Of a DNA stretch of 15,974 nucleotides, positions 1 through 8,123 are shown piece after piece. The stretch is from Planctomycetota bacterium (GTDB lineage: Bacteria > Planctomycetota > Planctomycetia > Pirellulales > Pirellulaceae), in contig JAJSAJ010001098.1 of NCBI GenBank assembly GCA_024274855.1, positions 1 to 15,974 of the forward strand, read 5' to 3'. The position numbers and the translations under genes were made by a program. The notes below the pieces were generated by a model. The model was not told where the DNA came from. It saw nothing but the letters and a program-made list of their open reading frames with translations, and searched no databases. Within the stretch, counting starts at the first letter, position 1; the number at the start of each line of letters is the position of its first letter.

Positions 1-153
1 GGACGTCTGTCGGACCGCCGGCAATGGGTCGAGCAAGCCTTCCGCGAAACCTATGAATCGATCAAACCGACCGACGGTGCCATCATCGGCATCTACGATC
101 GTTACCGTGATCAACCTGCCGAGTGTGCTGCGTTGGTTCGCCGATTCGGCTAG
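1..153 (+). CDS. C-terminal end of an unidentified protein (partial)
   Basis: Frame 1 is open from the first base to a TAG at 151-153 and gives 50 residues that read as normal protein, with motifs such as QWVEQAFRETY, KPTDGAIIGIYDRY and the terminal ALVRRFG. The start lies outside the window. The acidic/aromatic mix and planctomycete-like codon choice suggest a genuine C-terminus. I do not recognise the family well enough to name it. Another open frame (53-292) crosses this stop but has a low-complexity arginine/serine composition typical of an out-of-frame translation, so this frame is preferred. Confidence 0.6.
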   Translation, partial: GRLSDRRQWVEQAFRETYESIKPTDGAIIGIYDRYRDQPAECAALVRRFG

Positions 154-470
154 TCAGCTGCAGTGGTTATCATTAAGAATAAGGTCCTGCTCCTCGGCTG
201 TGCCCCATCGTACTCGTGCTCCCGTCGGCAAGGCTACACCGATGCGCAATCGGTTTTCCGTAACACTTTATCTGTCTGGGAGAAAACGTTGAATGCGCGG
301 GGTCTGGCGCCCTTTTCGCGGCCTTGTGTGTAATCTGCGGATTAGGTTTTGACCGCGAAAAAAGGAGCCTGCCCCCCTCTCCACGGATGCCGTAAGAGGG
401 TGCCTCGCTTACGCTTCGGGTCACAATGAGAGACCAAAGTGGCAATGTTCAATTAGTATAGAGGTTTTCA
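154..470. other. Intergenic region with REP-like inverted repeat
   Basis: No convincing gene lies between the TAG at 151-153 and the ATG at 471. It holds an imperfect inverted repeat (306-369, listed separately) followed by a C/G-rich stretch and a segment around 395-435. Read on the minus strand, that segment gives the peptide VTRSVSEA, which I recall seeing often in spurious planctomycete translations, suggesting a dispersed repeat. Only one copy is present in this window, so the repeat status is an inference. The promoter of the 471 gene should lie at the right end, but I could not assign boxes confidently. Confidence 0.5.
306..369. repeat. Imperfect inverted repeat (REP-like hairpin)
   Basis: The left arm 306-323 (GGCGCCCTTTTCGCGGCC) can pair with the right arm 351-369 (GACCGCGAAAAAAGGAGCC), leaving a loop of about 27 nt. 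Hand pairing gives roughly 15 matched pairs with three mismatches and one bulge. The T-rich/A-rich core bounded by GC clamps resembles REP-type sequences mobilised by REP-associated tyrosine transposases, but no such transposase is present here. It could also act as a transcript-end structure for the upstream gene. Confidence 0.5.
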
Positions 471-3400
471 ATGCAACGTTTCCATCTCTTCGTCGGCTCA
501 TTTCTGTTTGCCCTATCGCTTACTGGCGTGCCGTATTCCGCTTCAGCGCAAACACCACACGAATTATCTACGAACACAGGCCGTCGGCCCACGGAAAACC
601 TGCCCAGGCTGCTGATGCCTTGCAGCATGCCGGCAAGCATTGCGTGGGCAGAACAGGAGAGTCCGCCACGCGACTTGGCGCGAGAGATCCTTGATGCAAC
701 CGGGGTGAAAGGTGGCCTGGTTGTCCACTTCGGATGCGGCAATGGAGAATTGACCGCCGCATTGCGAGCCAACGAAAGCTACGTGGTGCACGGCCTGGAC
801 ACTGACACCAGCAACATCGAGAAGGCACGCCAACACATCCGGACACTTGGACTCTATGGCGAGGTCTCGGTGGAGCGATGGAAAGGCGACCGTCTCCCGT
901 ACATAGACAATCTTGTCAACCTCTTCGTATGCGAAAGACCATCTGGCATACGAATGCGCGAAGTTCTCCGCGTGTTGGCTCCCGGCGGTGTCGCGTATAT
1001 CCGTGAAGTGGACCACTGGACCAAAACGGTTAAGCCTCGTCTCAAAGCGATAGACGATTGGACGCACGCGTTCTACGACGCCAGCAACAACGCGGTCTCC
1101 AAAGACACTGTGGTCGCCCCTCCGTACCACATGCAATGGGTTGCAGGGCCCCAGCACGCCAGGAGCCACGAAAATGCCAGTGTCAGCGTGGTCGTCTCTG
1201 CGGCGGGGCGGTTGTTCTACATTGTGGACGAGGCCCCAGCGGCATCGACGGCGTTGCCTTCTCAGTGGACCGTGCTGGCGCGAGACGCGTTCAGCGGTGT
1301 ACCGCTGTGGAAACGCCCGATTTCGCAATGGGACGCTCATCCCGCGGGGCTCTACAAAAGCCCACCCGAGATCGCTCGGCGGTTGGTAGCGTCAGGCGAA
1401 CGGCTATTTGTTACGCTCGGTGCCGACGCGCCGGTCGCCGCACTCGATGCGGCCACCGGCCGGACGATTTTGACCTACGAAGGGACGCAAGGGACCGGCG
1501 AGATTCTTTACCACAAAGGCCGACTTTTTCTGGTGGCTGCCGGCCCGGTGGCACGACGCGGGGCCAGGTTGGAACCCGTGTCGCTGCCAGGGTCCGGGAT
1601 CACGGTGCTGGACGCAGTTTCCGGCCAAGTCGTCTGGAAGAAGTCCGGCGCCGGAGCCCTATCCGGAACGCTCGCCGTTGGCTCGGATCGCGTCTGCTAT
1701 GTGGACCGCCAAGCGGTCGTTTGCCTGGACGCGGAAACGGGCCGAGAGCTCTGGCGGACCGAATATGCGGGACCGCGAAAACGATTAGTCTGGCGGGCCC
1801 CGACGCTGGTCGTTTCTGACGGTGTTGTGTTGTGTGCCGACCGTCGGCGCAACCCCGCGCCTAACGTTGACGAGGTTACGGGCAAACGGCTGCCGCAATG
1901 GCTTGCAAACTCTGGCGCACCAGCAGACCTCACAGCCTATTCGGAGGATACCGGTAAGAAGTTGTGGAGCTGCCCATGTGCTGAATCGTATTACACGCCA
2001 GTCGACGTCTTTGTGAACAACGGGTTGGTGTGGGTCGGACAAAGCCGGCCGCGGCAAGGACCGGACTATACCGTGGCACGTGACCTGCACACCGGAGAAA
2101 TCAAACACCGAATCAAGACCGACAAGGCGTTCCAAACGACGATGCCGCACCACCGCTGTTATCGGGACCGAGCAACCACTCGCTTTCTGGTGACCGGGCG
2201 CACCGGCGTTGAGTTCATTGATTTCCAGACCGGGGAATCCTTTCGACACCACTGGACGCGCGGCGTTTGCCGATTCGGATTTATTCCCTGCAATGGACTA
2301 CTCTACACGCCACCACATTCTTGCGCGTGCTTTATCGAGGCAAAACTGACAGGCTTCAACGCCCTCGCCCCCGCCTCCCCGACTCGAAAGATCCCGGTAA
2401 CTGTTTCCGAGGCTGACCGCCTGCAGCGCGGCCCGGCCTACACGGTTGCGAGTACGACGGCCCAGGACAACTCGAAGGAGACCGCACACTCAACGCGGAT
2501 CGCTCGCAATGACTGGCCGACCTACCGCCACGACCCGGCGCGTTCAGGAAGCACGGATTCAGCTGTCCCTTCTCGGTTGATGCAACTGTGGCGGCACAGC
2601 TTGGGTGGTTTGGTCAGCAGCCCTGTAATCGCCGATGGCAAGCTGTTCGTCGTCTCCAAGGAGACGCAGACGGTTCACGCTCTGGATGCCACCGCAGGAA
2701 CGTCATTGTGGCAATATACGGCCGGAGGCCGGATTGATTCGCCACCAACTGTCTCGAAAGGACGTGTCGTTTTTGGGTCGGCCGACGGCTGGGTTTATTG
2801 TCTCCACATCAATGATGGCCGGCTTGTATGGCGACGTCGCGCTGCGCCGGTGGACGAACGCCTGATCGCGTTCGGACAACTGGAGTCGGTGTGGCCCGTG
2901 CATGGCAGCGTGCTCGTCAAGGATGGCGTCGTCTACTGCGCCGCCGGGAGATCCTCCTACCTCGACTCCGGTATCTACCTGTCCCGGCTCGATCTAATAA
3001 CCGGCAGGAAGCTGGCCGAAAAACGATTCTATAGCCGGGCGCCGGAGACCGGTGAGCAACCTGACGAGCCGATCATGTTCGAAATGCCAGGCGCACTGCC
3101 GGATATTCTTTCGTGTGATGATGAACTTGTCTACATGCGACGTCTGGGATTCGACCTGAGCAGCCTGCAGACTCGGGAGCCGAAACAGCACCTGTACAGC
3201 CCCGCGGGATTCCTGAGTGACGACTGGTGGCACCGGAACTATTGGATTTTCGGCGGGCACTTCTACAGCGGCTATATCGGCTGGCGATTTGCCGGACGCG
3301 AAGCCCCCGCCGGCCGTTTGCTCGCAGTAGACAACACAACCATCTATGGGTTCGCACGCGAGTCCTCGCGTCCACGCGGCGCGGGCGCCCAGACATACTG

Positions 3401-3851
3401 TCTGTTCGCCACCGACAGAAAGGACCTGCCAAACATCGGACCGCCCGATTACACGCGTGCGAACCGCGACTACCCCAAGAATGGTCCTCGCAAGTTCAAG
3501 GTAAAATTCAGATGGACGACCACGGTACCGATTCTCGGACGCGCGATGCTGCGCGCGGGCGGCGCGTTGGTCGTCGCTGGGCTGCCAGGCAACGCACTTC
3601 GCTCAATGCCTGCCTTCGAGGGCGCGCGAGGCGGGGGGCTTTTTGTGGTTTCGGCGGAGACTGGGAAAATGCTTCAAAGCTACAAACTGGATTCCCCGCC
3701 GGTCTTCGACGGCATGGCCGCCGCGAACGGACGCTTGTACATGACAACAATCAACGGCCAAGTCCTGTGTCTTGGCGATGGCCAGTCGGTTCCAGACGCA
3801 AAGACACTCGCACCCCTTGGCGATCGCCCCGGTCCCAAGCGGACACTCTAA
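471..3851 (+). CDS. Exported SAM-methyltransferase-like / PQQ-type beta-propeller fusion protein
   Basis: This protein has 1126 aa. Residues 1-26 form a signal peptide ending in an ASA-type cleavage site. Residues about 65-180 read as a class I SAM-methyltransferase Rossmann fold: glycine-rich FGCGNG at 87-92, an acidic VHGLDTD strand end at 106-112 and LRVLAPGGV at 166-174. A linker follows with DDWTHAFYDASNN and QWVAGPQHARSHE (195-234). Two PQQ-enzyme-like propeller regions then occupy about 240-645 and 680-1110, with repeats such as LDAATGRTI, LDAETGRELW and LDATAGTSLW. A cysteine-rich stretch (600-630, PPHSCACF) separates them. Such fusions are recurrent in planctomycetes, and their substrate is unknown. 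I see no proof that PQQ is bound; many repeats of this type are only structural. The start is supported by the signal peptide and an AGAGG about 7 nt upstream. The AttH-like gene follows 63 bp downstream and may be co-transcribed. Confidence 0.85.
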   Translation: MQRFHLFVGSFLFALSLTGVPYSASAQTPHELSTNTGRRPTENLPRLLMPCSMPASIAWAEQESPPRDLAREILDATGVKGGLVVHFGCGNGELTAALRANESYVVHGLDTDTSNIEKARQHIRTLGLYGEVSVERWKGDRLPYIDNLVNLFVCERPSGIRMREVLRVLAPGGVAYIREVDHWTKTVKPRLKAIDDWTHAFYDASNNAVSKDTVVAPPYHMQWVAGPQHARSHENASVSVVVSAAGRLFYIVDEAPAASTALPSQWTVLARDAFSGVPLWKRPISQWDAHPAGLYKSPPEIARRLVASGERLFVTLGADAPVAALDAATGRTILTYEGTQGTGEILYHKGRLFLVAAGPVARRGARLEPVSLPGSGITVLDAVSGQVVWKKSGAGALSGTLAVGSDRVCYVDRQAVVCLDAETGRELWRTEYAGPRKRLVWRAPTLVVSDGVVLCADRRRNPAPNVDEVTGKRLPQWLANSGAPADLTAYSEDTGKKLWSCPCAESYYTPVDVFVNNGLVWVGQSRPRQGPDYTVARDLHTGEIKHRIKTDKAFQTTMPHHRCYRDRATTRFLVTGRTGVEFIDFQTGESFRHHWTRGVCRFGFIPCNGLLYTPPHSCACFIEAKLTGFNALAPASPTRKIPVTVSEADRLQRGPAYTVASTTAQDNSKETAHSTRIARNDWPTYRHDPARSGSTDSAVPSRLMQLWRHSLGGLVSSPVIADGKLFVVSKETQTVHALDATAGTSLWQYTAGGRIDSPPTVSKGRVVFGSADGWVYCLHINDGRLVWRRRAAPVDERLIAFGQLESVWPVHGSVLVKDGVVYCAAGRSSYLDSGIYLSRLDLITGRKLAEKRFYSRAPETGEQPDEPIMFEMPGALPDILSCDDELVYMRRLGFDLSSLQTREPKQHLYSPAGFLSDDWWHRNYWIFGGHFYSGYIGWRFAGREAPAGRLLAVDNTTIYGFARESSRPRGAGAQTYCLFATDRKDLPNIGPPDYTRANRDYPKNGPRKFKVKFRWTTTVPILGRAMLRAGGALVVAGLPGNALRSMPAFEGARGGGLFVVSAETGKMLQSYKLDSPPVFDGMAAANGRLYMTTINGQVLCLGDGQSVPDAKTLAPLGDRPGPKRTL

Positions 3852-3914
3852 CGCGATCCTTGCCCTCCACGGTTCACAACGAAACACGTTACAAGAAAGC
3901 AGCTAGTCTTCGCC

Positions 3915-5081
3915 ATGCACGCTTCTTCCAAACAATTGATTTCGTCGATTCTCATACTGTTCGGATTGATCTTTTCCGCCACTGCTGCCCCACCCGCCTC
4001 TTCGGAATCAACAGCGAACAATACGGCAGTCCAACAGCAAACCGGCCCCACGGCCTTCGTCTATCCTTTCCGTGTGGGAAAACTTGTGTTCCCGCAAGAT
4101 GAAGGAAAGCACGTGCCGTCCAAATGGCCATTCACGTTGGTCGAGTGGTTTGCACATTACACCCATCTGACAGCGGACGACGGATCGACGTACTTTCTAT
4201 TCACGACATTCGTCACATTCGATCCGGTTGAGCCCCTGGTCCAGGGCAAGTTTCCGCATGTAATCTCGGCCTTCGTGGACATCAACAACGGCAAGACTTA
4301 TCACGACAGTGACATGGCCAGGTTGAAGGTGTTCGCGGAAGGGCACGCGAATATGGAAACCGTCAAAGGCGATTTCTTTCGTTGGAAAGGAAGCGATCAA
4401 CCTTTCCATTACGTTTACCATGTCGCACGAAAGCACTCGGAGGGCAAGTATGCGGTCGATTTGGACCTGGCAATGGTCAAGCCGCCGTTGGCAATCAATG
4501 GTACCGGGTTCATTCGTCTGCCCAAAGGGACAAGCGGCTATTACTCTCAAACGAGACTCAAGGCATCGGGCCGCTTGCGCATTGACGGTGTTGAAAAGCA
4601 CGTCCACGGCGTGCACTGGGTCGACCGACAGTGGCTCGGGGCATCTTTCGCGGGCAACCTGCAGTACTCGTATGAATGGTGGGCCTTGCAACTCGATAAT
4701 AATGAAGAGGCGATTCTGTTCAGAATCTGGGATACGAAGACTGATGCGGTTGTCATGACGCGTATGGAAATCAACCATGCGGACGGAACACGTGAACAAG
4801 TCGATCGTTTTCGCCTCAAGGATCTGAGACCAGGATGGCATCTGTCGGCACCGGACAACGAGTGGGACCTGCGCATCGTCCCCGCCTGCAAAGGCCAGCA
4901 TATATGGCACAGCTGTCGTATTCGCGGCACGATCAAAGGAGCACCGGTTACCGGAGTGGCAGTTGCCGAACTAGCCCGGGATGTCGTCCCGAAGTTCTCC
5001 GACCTGCTTGACCTTTCCTCTCCGACAACGGAACGCAAAATCAGCCATCAAGCAGATTCGCCATCCAAACAAACCCCGTAA
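3915..5081 (+). CDS. Secreted AttH/CrtC-type lipocalin-like protein
   Basis: This protein has 388 aa. It starts with a hydrophobic signal peptide (about residues 1-24, ending SATAA). The body matches the AttH / carotenoid 1,2-hydratase-like (CrtC) lipocalin-type beta-barrel family. Visible motifs are VEWFAHYTHLTADDGSTYFLF near 76-96, GYYSQTRLKASGRL at 198-211, HGVHWVDRQWLG at 221-232, YEWWALQL at 243-250 and a closing VTGVAVAELAR near 345-355. The DRQW segment is the family hallmark around the barrel pocket. The annotated activity of such proteins is usually unproven; some relatives hydrate carotenoid double bonds, and others are only called hydrolase-like. The natural substrate here is unknown. 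The gene lies 63 bp after the methyltransferase-propeller gene on the same strand, so an operon is likely. The ribosome-binding site is weak (AAGAAAG). Confidence 0.8.
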   Translation: MHASSKQLISSILILFGLIFSATAAPPASSESTANNTAVQQQTGPTAFVYPFRVGKLVFPQDEGKHVPSKWPFTLVEWFAHYTHLTADDGSTYFLFTTFVTFDPVEPLVQGKFPHVISAFVDINNGKTYHDSDMARLKVFAEGHANMETVKGDFFRWKGSDQPFHYVYHVARKHSEGKYAVDLDLAMVKPPLAINGTGFIRLPKGTSGYYSQTRLKASGRLRIDGVEKHVHGVHWVDRQWLGASFAGNLQYSYEWWALQLDNNEEAILFRIWDTKTDAVVMTRMEINHADGTREQVDRFRLKDLRPGWHLSAPDNEWDLRIVPACKGQHIWHSCRIRGTIKGAPVTGVAVAELARDVVPKFSDLLDLSSPTTERKISHQADSPSKQTP

Positions 5082-5289
5082 CGGTCCACGGTTGTCTTCC
5101 AGGCTTTCCAATACGTGCCCCGAAACTCGAATTATCTGTTTTCAGCGGCTAGAATATCGAGCAAACTCGCAAGGAAGTGAAGAGACGTGCCGTTGTCGAC
5201 GACAGATCCCGTGTCGATAGCGGCCACCGAGAGTGATGACCCAGGCATTCTTCCGAGTCAACGACGGGGGTGAACAACGCGTCCTGGCA

Positions 5290-6297
5290 TCAGGTCGCCA
5301 CTTCGTACTCCACCGTAACACTCTCAGGCACACCAGCAGCAACCGTCGACTCGACATTGTCCGATTCTAACTCGGCATCCGAGGCGACCTCGGCCGCCAT
5401 TTTGTGCAGAACCTGCAGTGCACATTGGAGTGCCATCATCAGGTCGGTCGACGTCAGTACGGCACACGGCTTGGAATCCTTGTCGACGACCGGCAGGCAC
5501 GAGATATGGCGGTCGATCATCTGGGTCACCGCCGGGCTGATCGGTGTATCAGGTTTGACGGTAATCGGATTGGCGGTCATCATATCCGCTGCATCCTTAC
5601 CACCGCGGAGGATGTCACGATCACTTAGGATACCGACCAACAATCCGGCCGGATCGCAAACCAGCAGGTGTCGTAAGTGTTTGCGTTTCATCATGTCACG
5701 CAATTCGTCAGCTCCTGTTCCAGGAAGGACCGTCGTCAAGCGGTGCGACATGATGTGCCTGACCTTCATCTGGCTTGCGAGAACCGTATCCATATCGCCT
5801 TGCAGCAGATGGTAGATTTTCTGGCGTTTTTGGAACAGCCGGTGCTGCAGGGCAGGGTTAACCGCGACTGCGGGAACCTCTTCGTCATCGCCGAGCAACT
5901 CGCGCCGCTTGCGTATTGCATGAGTTGTGTACAGCAAGCCTGCCAATGCGGCCATTGCGACTAACTCGGCAAGTAGGAGCTGCAAGTCGGCCACGGCGAA
6001 TCCCGACACTTCGTCTGCCAGCCTGTCCCCGGCTCCAGGGCTCGGATCATTGGCTGCCATGGCCACTGGTTTGTTGTGCTTCGAATCCGAAAACAGATTG
6101 CCAAATGCCGCTCCGGTTGCGTTGCCGAGCAACCGCGTGCCCATCAAAGCCACGCCGATCACGATCGCCAGCATGATGGCATACTCGGCTGCCGTATTGC
6201 CGGAAGTGTCCAAACGCATACAGGAAAGGTTGAACCAGCTTTCATTCGAACGATGTTGCGTTTTCCAACAGTGTTGATTATTCCGGTTGATGCGCAT
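5290..6297 (-). CDS. Flp-type prepilin head fused to a tandem CBS-domain protein
   Basis: This protein has 335 aa. Residues 33-39 (GNTAAEY) fit the Flp prepilin processing motif, with Gly33 before the cut, Glu38 at +5 and Tyr39 at +6. A hydrophobic helix follows to about residue 68. A polar, proline-rich loop (70-100) leads to a second membrane helix (103-123) ending in positively charged HAIRKRRE. Residues about 165-232 and 236-297 form two CBS domains (KVRHIMSHRLTTV, HLLVCDPAGLLVGILSDRDIL; DMMTANPITVKPDT, ISCLPVVDKD, VLTSTDLMMAL). Such pairs normally bind adenosine nucleotides. Charge distribution predicts the leader and CBS pair inside the cell with a short external loop. Start ATG 6297 has an AGGAT motif about 6 nt upstream on the minus strand; Met27 is a possible shorter start. 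Canonical Flp pilins are under 80 aa, so this fusion is unusual. No tad/flp assembly genes are in the window. Confidence 0.85.
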   Translation of the reverse strand: MRINRNNQHCWKTQHRSNESWFNLSCMRLDTSGNTAAEYAIMLAIVIGVALMGTRLLGNATGAAFGNLFSDSKHNKPVAMAANDPSPGAGDRLADEVSGFAVADLQLLLAELVAMAALAGLLYTTHAIRKRRELLGDDEEVPAVAVNPALQHRLFQKRQKIYHLLQGDMDTVLASQMKVRHIMSHRLTTVLPGTGADELRDMMKRKHLRHLLVCDPAGLLVGILSDRDILRGGKDAADMMTANPITVKPDTPISPAVTQMIDRHISCLPVVDKDSKPCAVLTSTDLMMALQCALQVLHKMAAEVASDAELESDNVESTVAAGVPESVTVEYEVAT

Positions 6298-6764
6298 GGA
6301 CGATCCTATTGAGGCTCAGTCTTGGCGAGGGGGCACGTTTTCCGCCGAACATACGACGAACTAGAAGCAGCAATACTCGAACATAGCTTGCGTCCACAAT
6401 GGCATTGGCCAGGAATCGCTTGAGGTGTGTCCGCTTCGCCAATGCGTCGCAATTCGTTTTGAAAGTACCCCGGGTGATCTGCGACCGCAATCCAAAGTAG
6501 AGTGGGTGTGGCGTGGCCAATCCCATGAAGATGGGGACGATTCGTTGTGCGATACCAGGTTTTGTCTCAGAACTCGGAGAACCAATGGTTGCGAGCGGGC
6601 AAAGCTCCTGCTAAGCCGCTGTTTTGTTGTCCAGAATGGCCCAGGTGGGATCCCCCTTTCCCCCGTCAACAACCGCCTTCCAGTTTCGGGACTCGCCCTT
6701 ACCGTCGCGATGGCCGGTTTTGTCGTACTTACAGCTCTCCAGTTTGGATCGAGAGAAGTTGCCA
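6298..6764. other. Divergent intergenic region with a possible gene tail
   Basis: This gap of about 470 bp lies between the divergently transcribed pilin-CBS gene and the BNR_4 gene and must contain both promoters. Its left part (6298-6600) shows nothing recognisable. Its right part contains a minus-strand coding-like tail (listed separately). Longer open frames covering the region on either strand have low-complexity Ser/Arg/Pro-rich translations and are taken as chance. Confidence 0.5.
6611..6760 (-). pseudogene. Possible orphan C-terminal gene fragment
   Basis: On the minus strand the frame ending at a TAG (6611-6613) reads about 49 residues with a natural composition: SRSKLESCKYDKTGHRDGKG, then ESRNWKAVVDGGKGDP and TWAILDNKTAA. 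It looks like the C-terminus of a secreted or globular protein but has no start. Its 5' side runs into the start of the BNR_4 gene on the opposite strand. I cannot name the family. It may be a remnant left when the neighbouring gene arrived, or a chance frame. Confidence 0.3.
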
Positions 6765-8123
6765 ATGCAAGAGATAACACGCCTTTGTACGTTTTTGGCC
6801 GTGTGGCTGTTCGTTATGCTGGTCGATGCCAGTCAGGTGCTGGTCTCCGGGGCGGAATATCGAATCGCCAAAACAATCGATGTGGATACAGTGCCTTCTG
6901 CGTTTCCCGTTGGCTTTTGCCTGTTGACTCATGGGCAACAGCAACTTGCTGCCTATTACAACGCGGGCCACCAAATGGTGGTCGCCAGGCGGAAACTTGG
7001 TGAGACGATATGGCAAAAGGTCGAATTGCCTAGCAAGATCGGTTGGGATAGCCACAATTACATCACGATGGCGGTCGATTCCGCCGGTGCCGTGCATCTG
7101 GCCGGCAACATGCATTGCGTGCCACTGATCTATTTCCGTACACGTATACCTGGGGATATCACGACATTCGAACGTCTGCCAATGATCGGGAAGGACGAGA
7201 CTCGCTGTACGTATCCGCGATTCCTGAACGATCGGGAAGGTAACTTGTTGTTCAGTTATCGTGCCGGCCGGAGCGGCAATGGAAGACGCTTCTTCAACCG
7301 TTACGGCAGACAAACAGAAACATGGATTCGCTTCCTCAATACTCCATTGTTCGACGGACAGGGGCGGCGCAATGCATATCCAATTGGGCCGAAGCGAGGG
7401 CCGGACGGTCGGTTCCATGTCATCTGGGTGTGGCGGGATACGCCGGACTGCGCCACAAATCATGGCTTGTCCTACGCGCGAAGCCGCGACTTGAAAACGT
7501 GGACAAACGCTGCCGGCGTGACGGCGCGGCTCCCTCTGACACTCGATCAGTCCATCCTGTGTGTTGATCCTGTCCCTACCGGTGGCGGGATCATTAACGG
7601 GTGCGAGAAGCTGGCATTCGACGCGAAGGATCGGCCCGTGATCGCGTACCACAAACGCGATTCAAAGAACCTTATGCAGATCTATGTGGCTCGATTTGAA
7701 CACGGCCGTTGGATCTGCCGCCCCGTTACGCGATGGGATAAGGTCATTGACTTCAGCGGCGGTGGAGCAATGCCGTTTATCGGCATCAATATCGGCGATT
7801 TCCGGCGGGTGCAAACAGGTGTGTTGGGGATTCGTTTCCGACATCGGGACTATGGAACGGGTTGGATTTTCCTGGACGAATCGACACTGCAACCGGTGCC
7901 AAGGACGGTCGCCGTGCCTTCGATCTATCCGCGCACGCTGTCCCGACCGTCAAGTGACTTGCCCGGTATGCACGTCAGACTGGCGACCGATTCCGGTTCA
8001 TTGGCCGGGTCCAGCACGGAATATCTTTTGCGTTGGGAGACACTCGCGGCGAACCACGACCGCCGGCCCAAGGGAGCATTGCCGCCGCCCAGTACGCTGC
8101 AGTTGGTCAAATTGATTCGCTGA
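6765..8123 (+). CDS. Secreted BNR_4 repeat protein (seven-bladed propeller, possible polysaccharide lyase relative)
   Basis: This protein has 452 aa. I chose ATG 6765 rather than an in-frame start at 6624 because it has a GAGAGAAG ribosome-binding site and begins a clear signal peptide (residues 1-30, hydrophobic core LCTFLAVWLFVMLV, ending VSGA). The body matches the BNR_4 family: WDSHNYITMAVDSAG at 94-108, HLAGNMH at 111-117, TYPRFLNDREGNLLFSYRAG at 139-158, RNAYPIGPKRGPDGRFHVIW at 182-201 and DTPDCATNHGLSYARS near 205-220. Members of ulvan-lyase families PL24 and PL25 share this fold and use histidine/tyrosine/arginine residues, so His97, His111 and His117 are candidate active-site positions. 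That is inference; many BNR_4 proteins have no proven activity. No sulfatase or transporter flanks it, so its substrate cannot be guessed from context. Confidence 0.75.
   Translation: MQEITRLCTFLAVWLFVMLVDASQVLVSGAEYRIAKTIDVDTVPSAFPVGFCLLTHGQQQLAAYYNAGHQMVVARRKLGETIWQKVELPSKIGWDSHNYITMAVDSAGAVHLAGNMHCVPLIYFRTRIPGDITTFERLPMIGKDETRCTYPRFLNDREGNLLFSYRAGRSGNGRRFFNRYGRQTETWIRFLNTPLFDGQGRRNAYPIGPKRGPDGRFHVIWVWRDTPDCATNHGLSYARSRDLKTWTNAAGVTARLPLTLDQSILCVDPVPTGGGIINGCEKLAFDAKDRPVIAYHKRDSKNLMQIYVARFEHGRWICRPVTRWDKVIDFSGGGAMPFIGINIGDFRRVQTGVLGIRFRHRDYGTGWIFLDESTLQPVPRTVAVPSIYPRTLSRPSSDLPGMHVRLATDSGSLAGSSTEYLLRWETLAANHDRRPKGALPPPSTLQLVKLIR

Noticed and set aside
564..1340. 258-codon open frame on the minus strand
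   Set aside because: It lies opposite the well-supported methyltransferase-propeller gene and its translation shows no family motif; it is a shadow.
3227..4102. 291-codon open frame on the plus strand spanning the gap between the first two genes
   Set aside because: Its composition is arginine-rich and it overlaps two recognised genes in another frame.
6624..6764. N-terminal extension of the BNR_4 gene
   Set aside because: ATG 6765 has a ribosome-binding site and starts a signal peptide; the extension is non-secretory and overlaps the minus-strand gene tail.
6729..7652. 307-codon open frame on the minus strand
   Set aside because: It is antisense to the BNR_4 gene, which has clear family motifs and a signal peptide.
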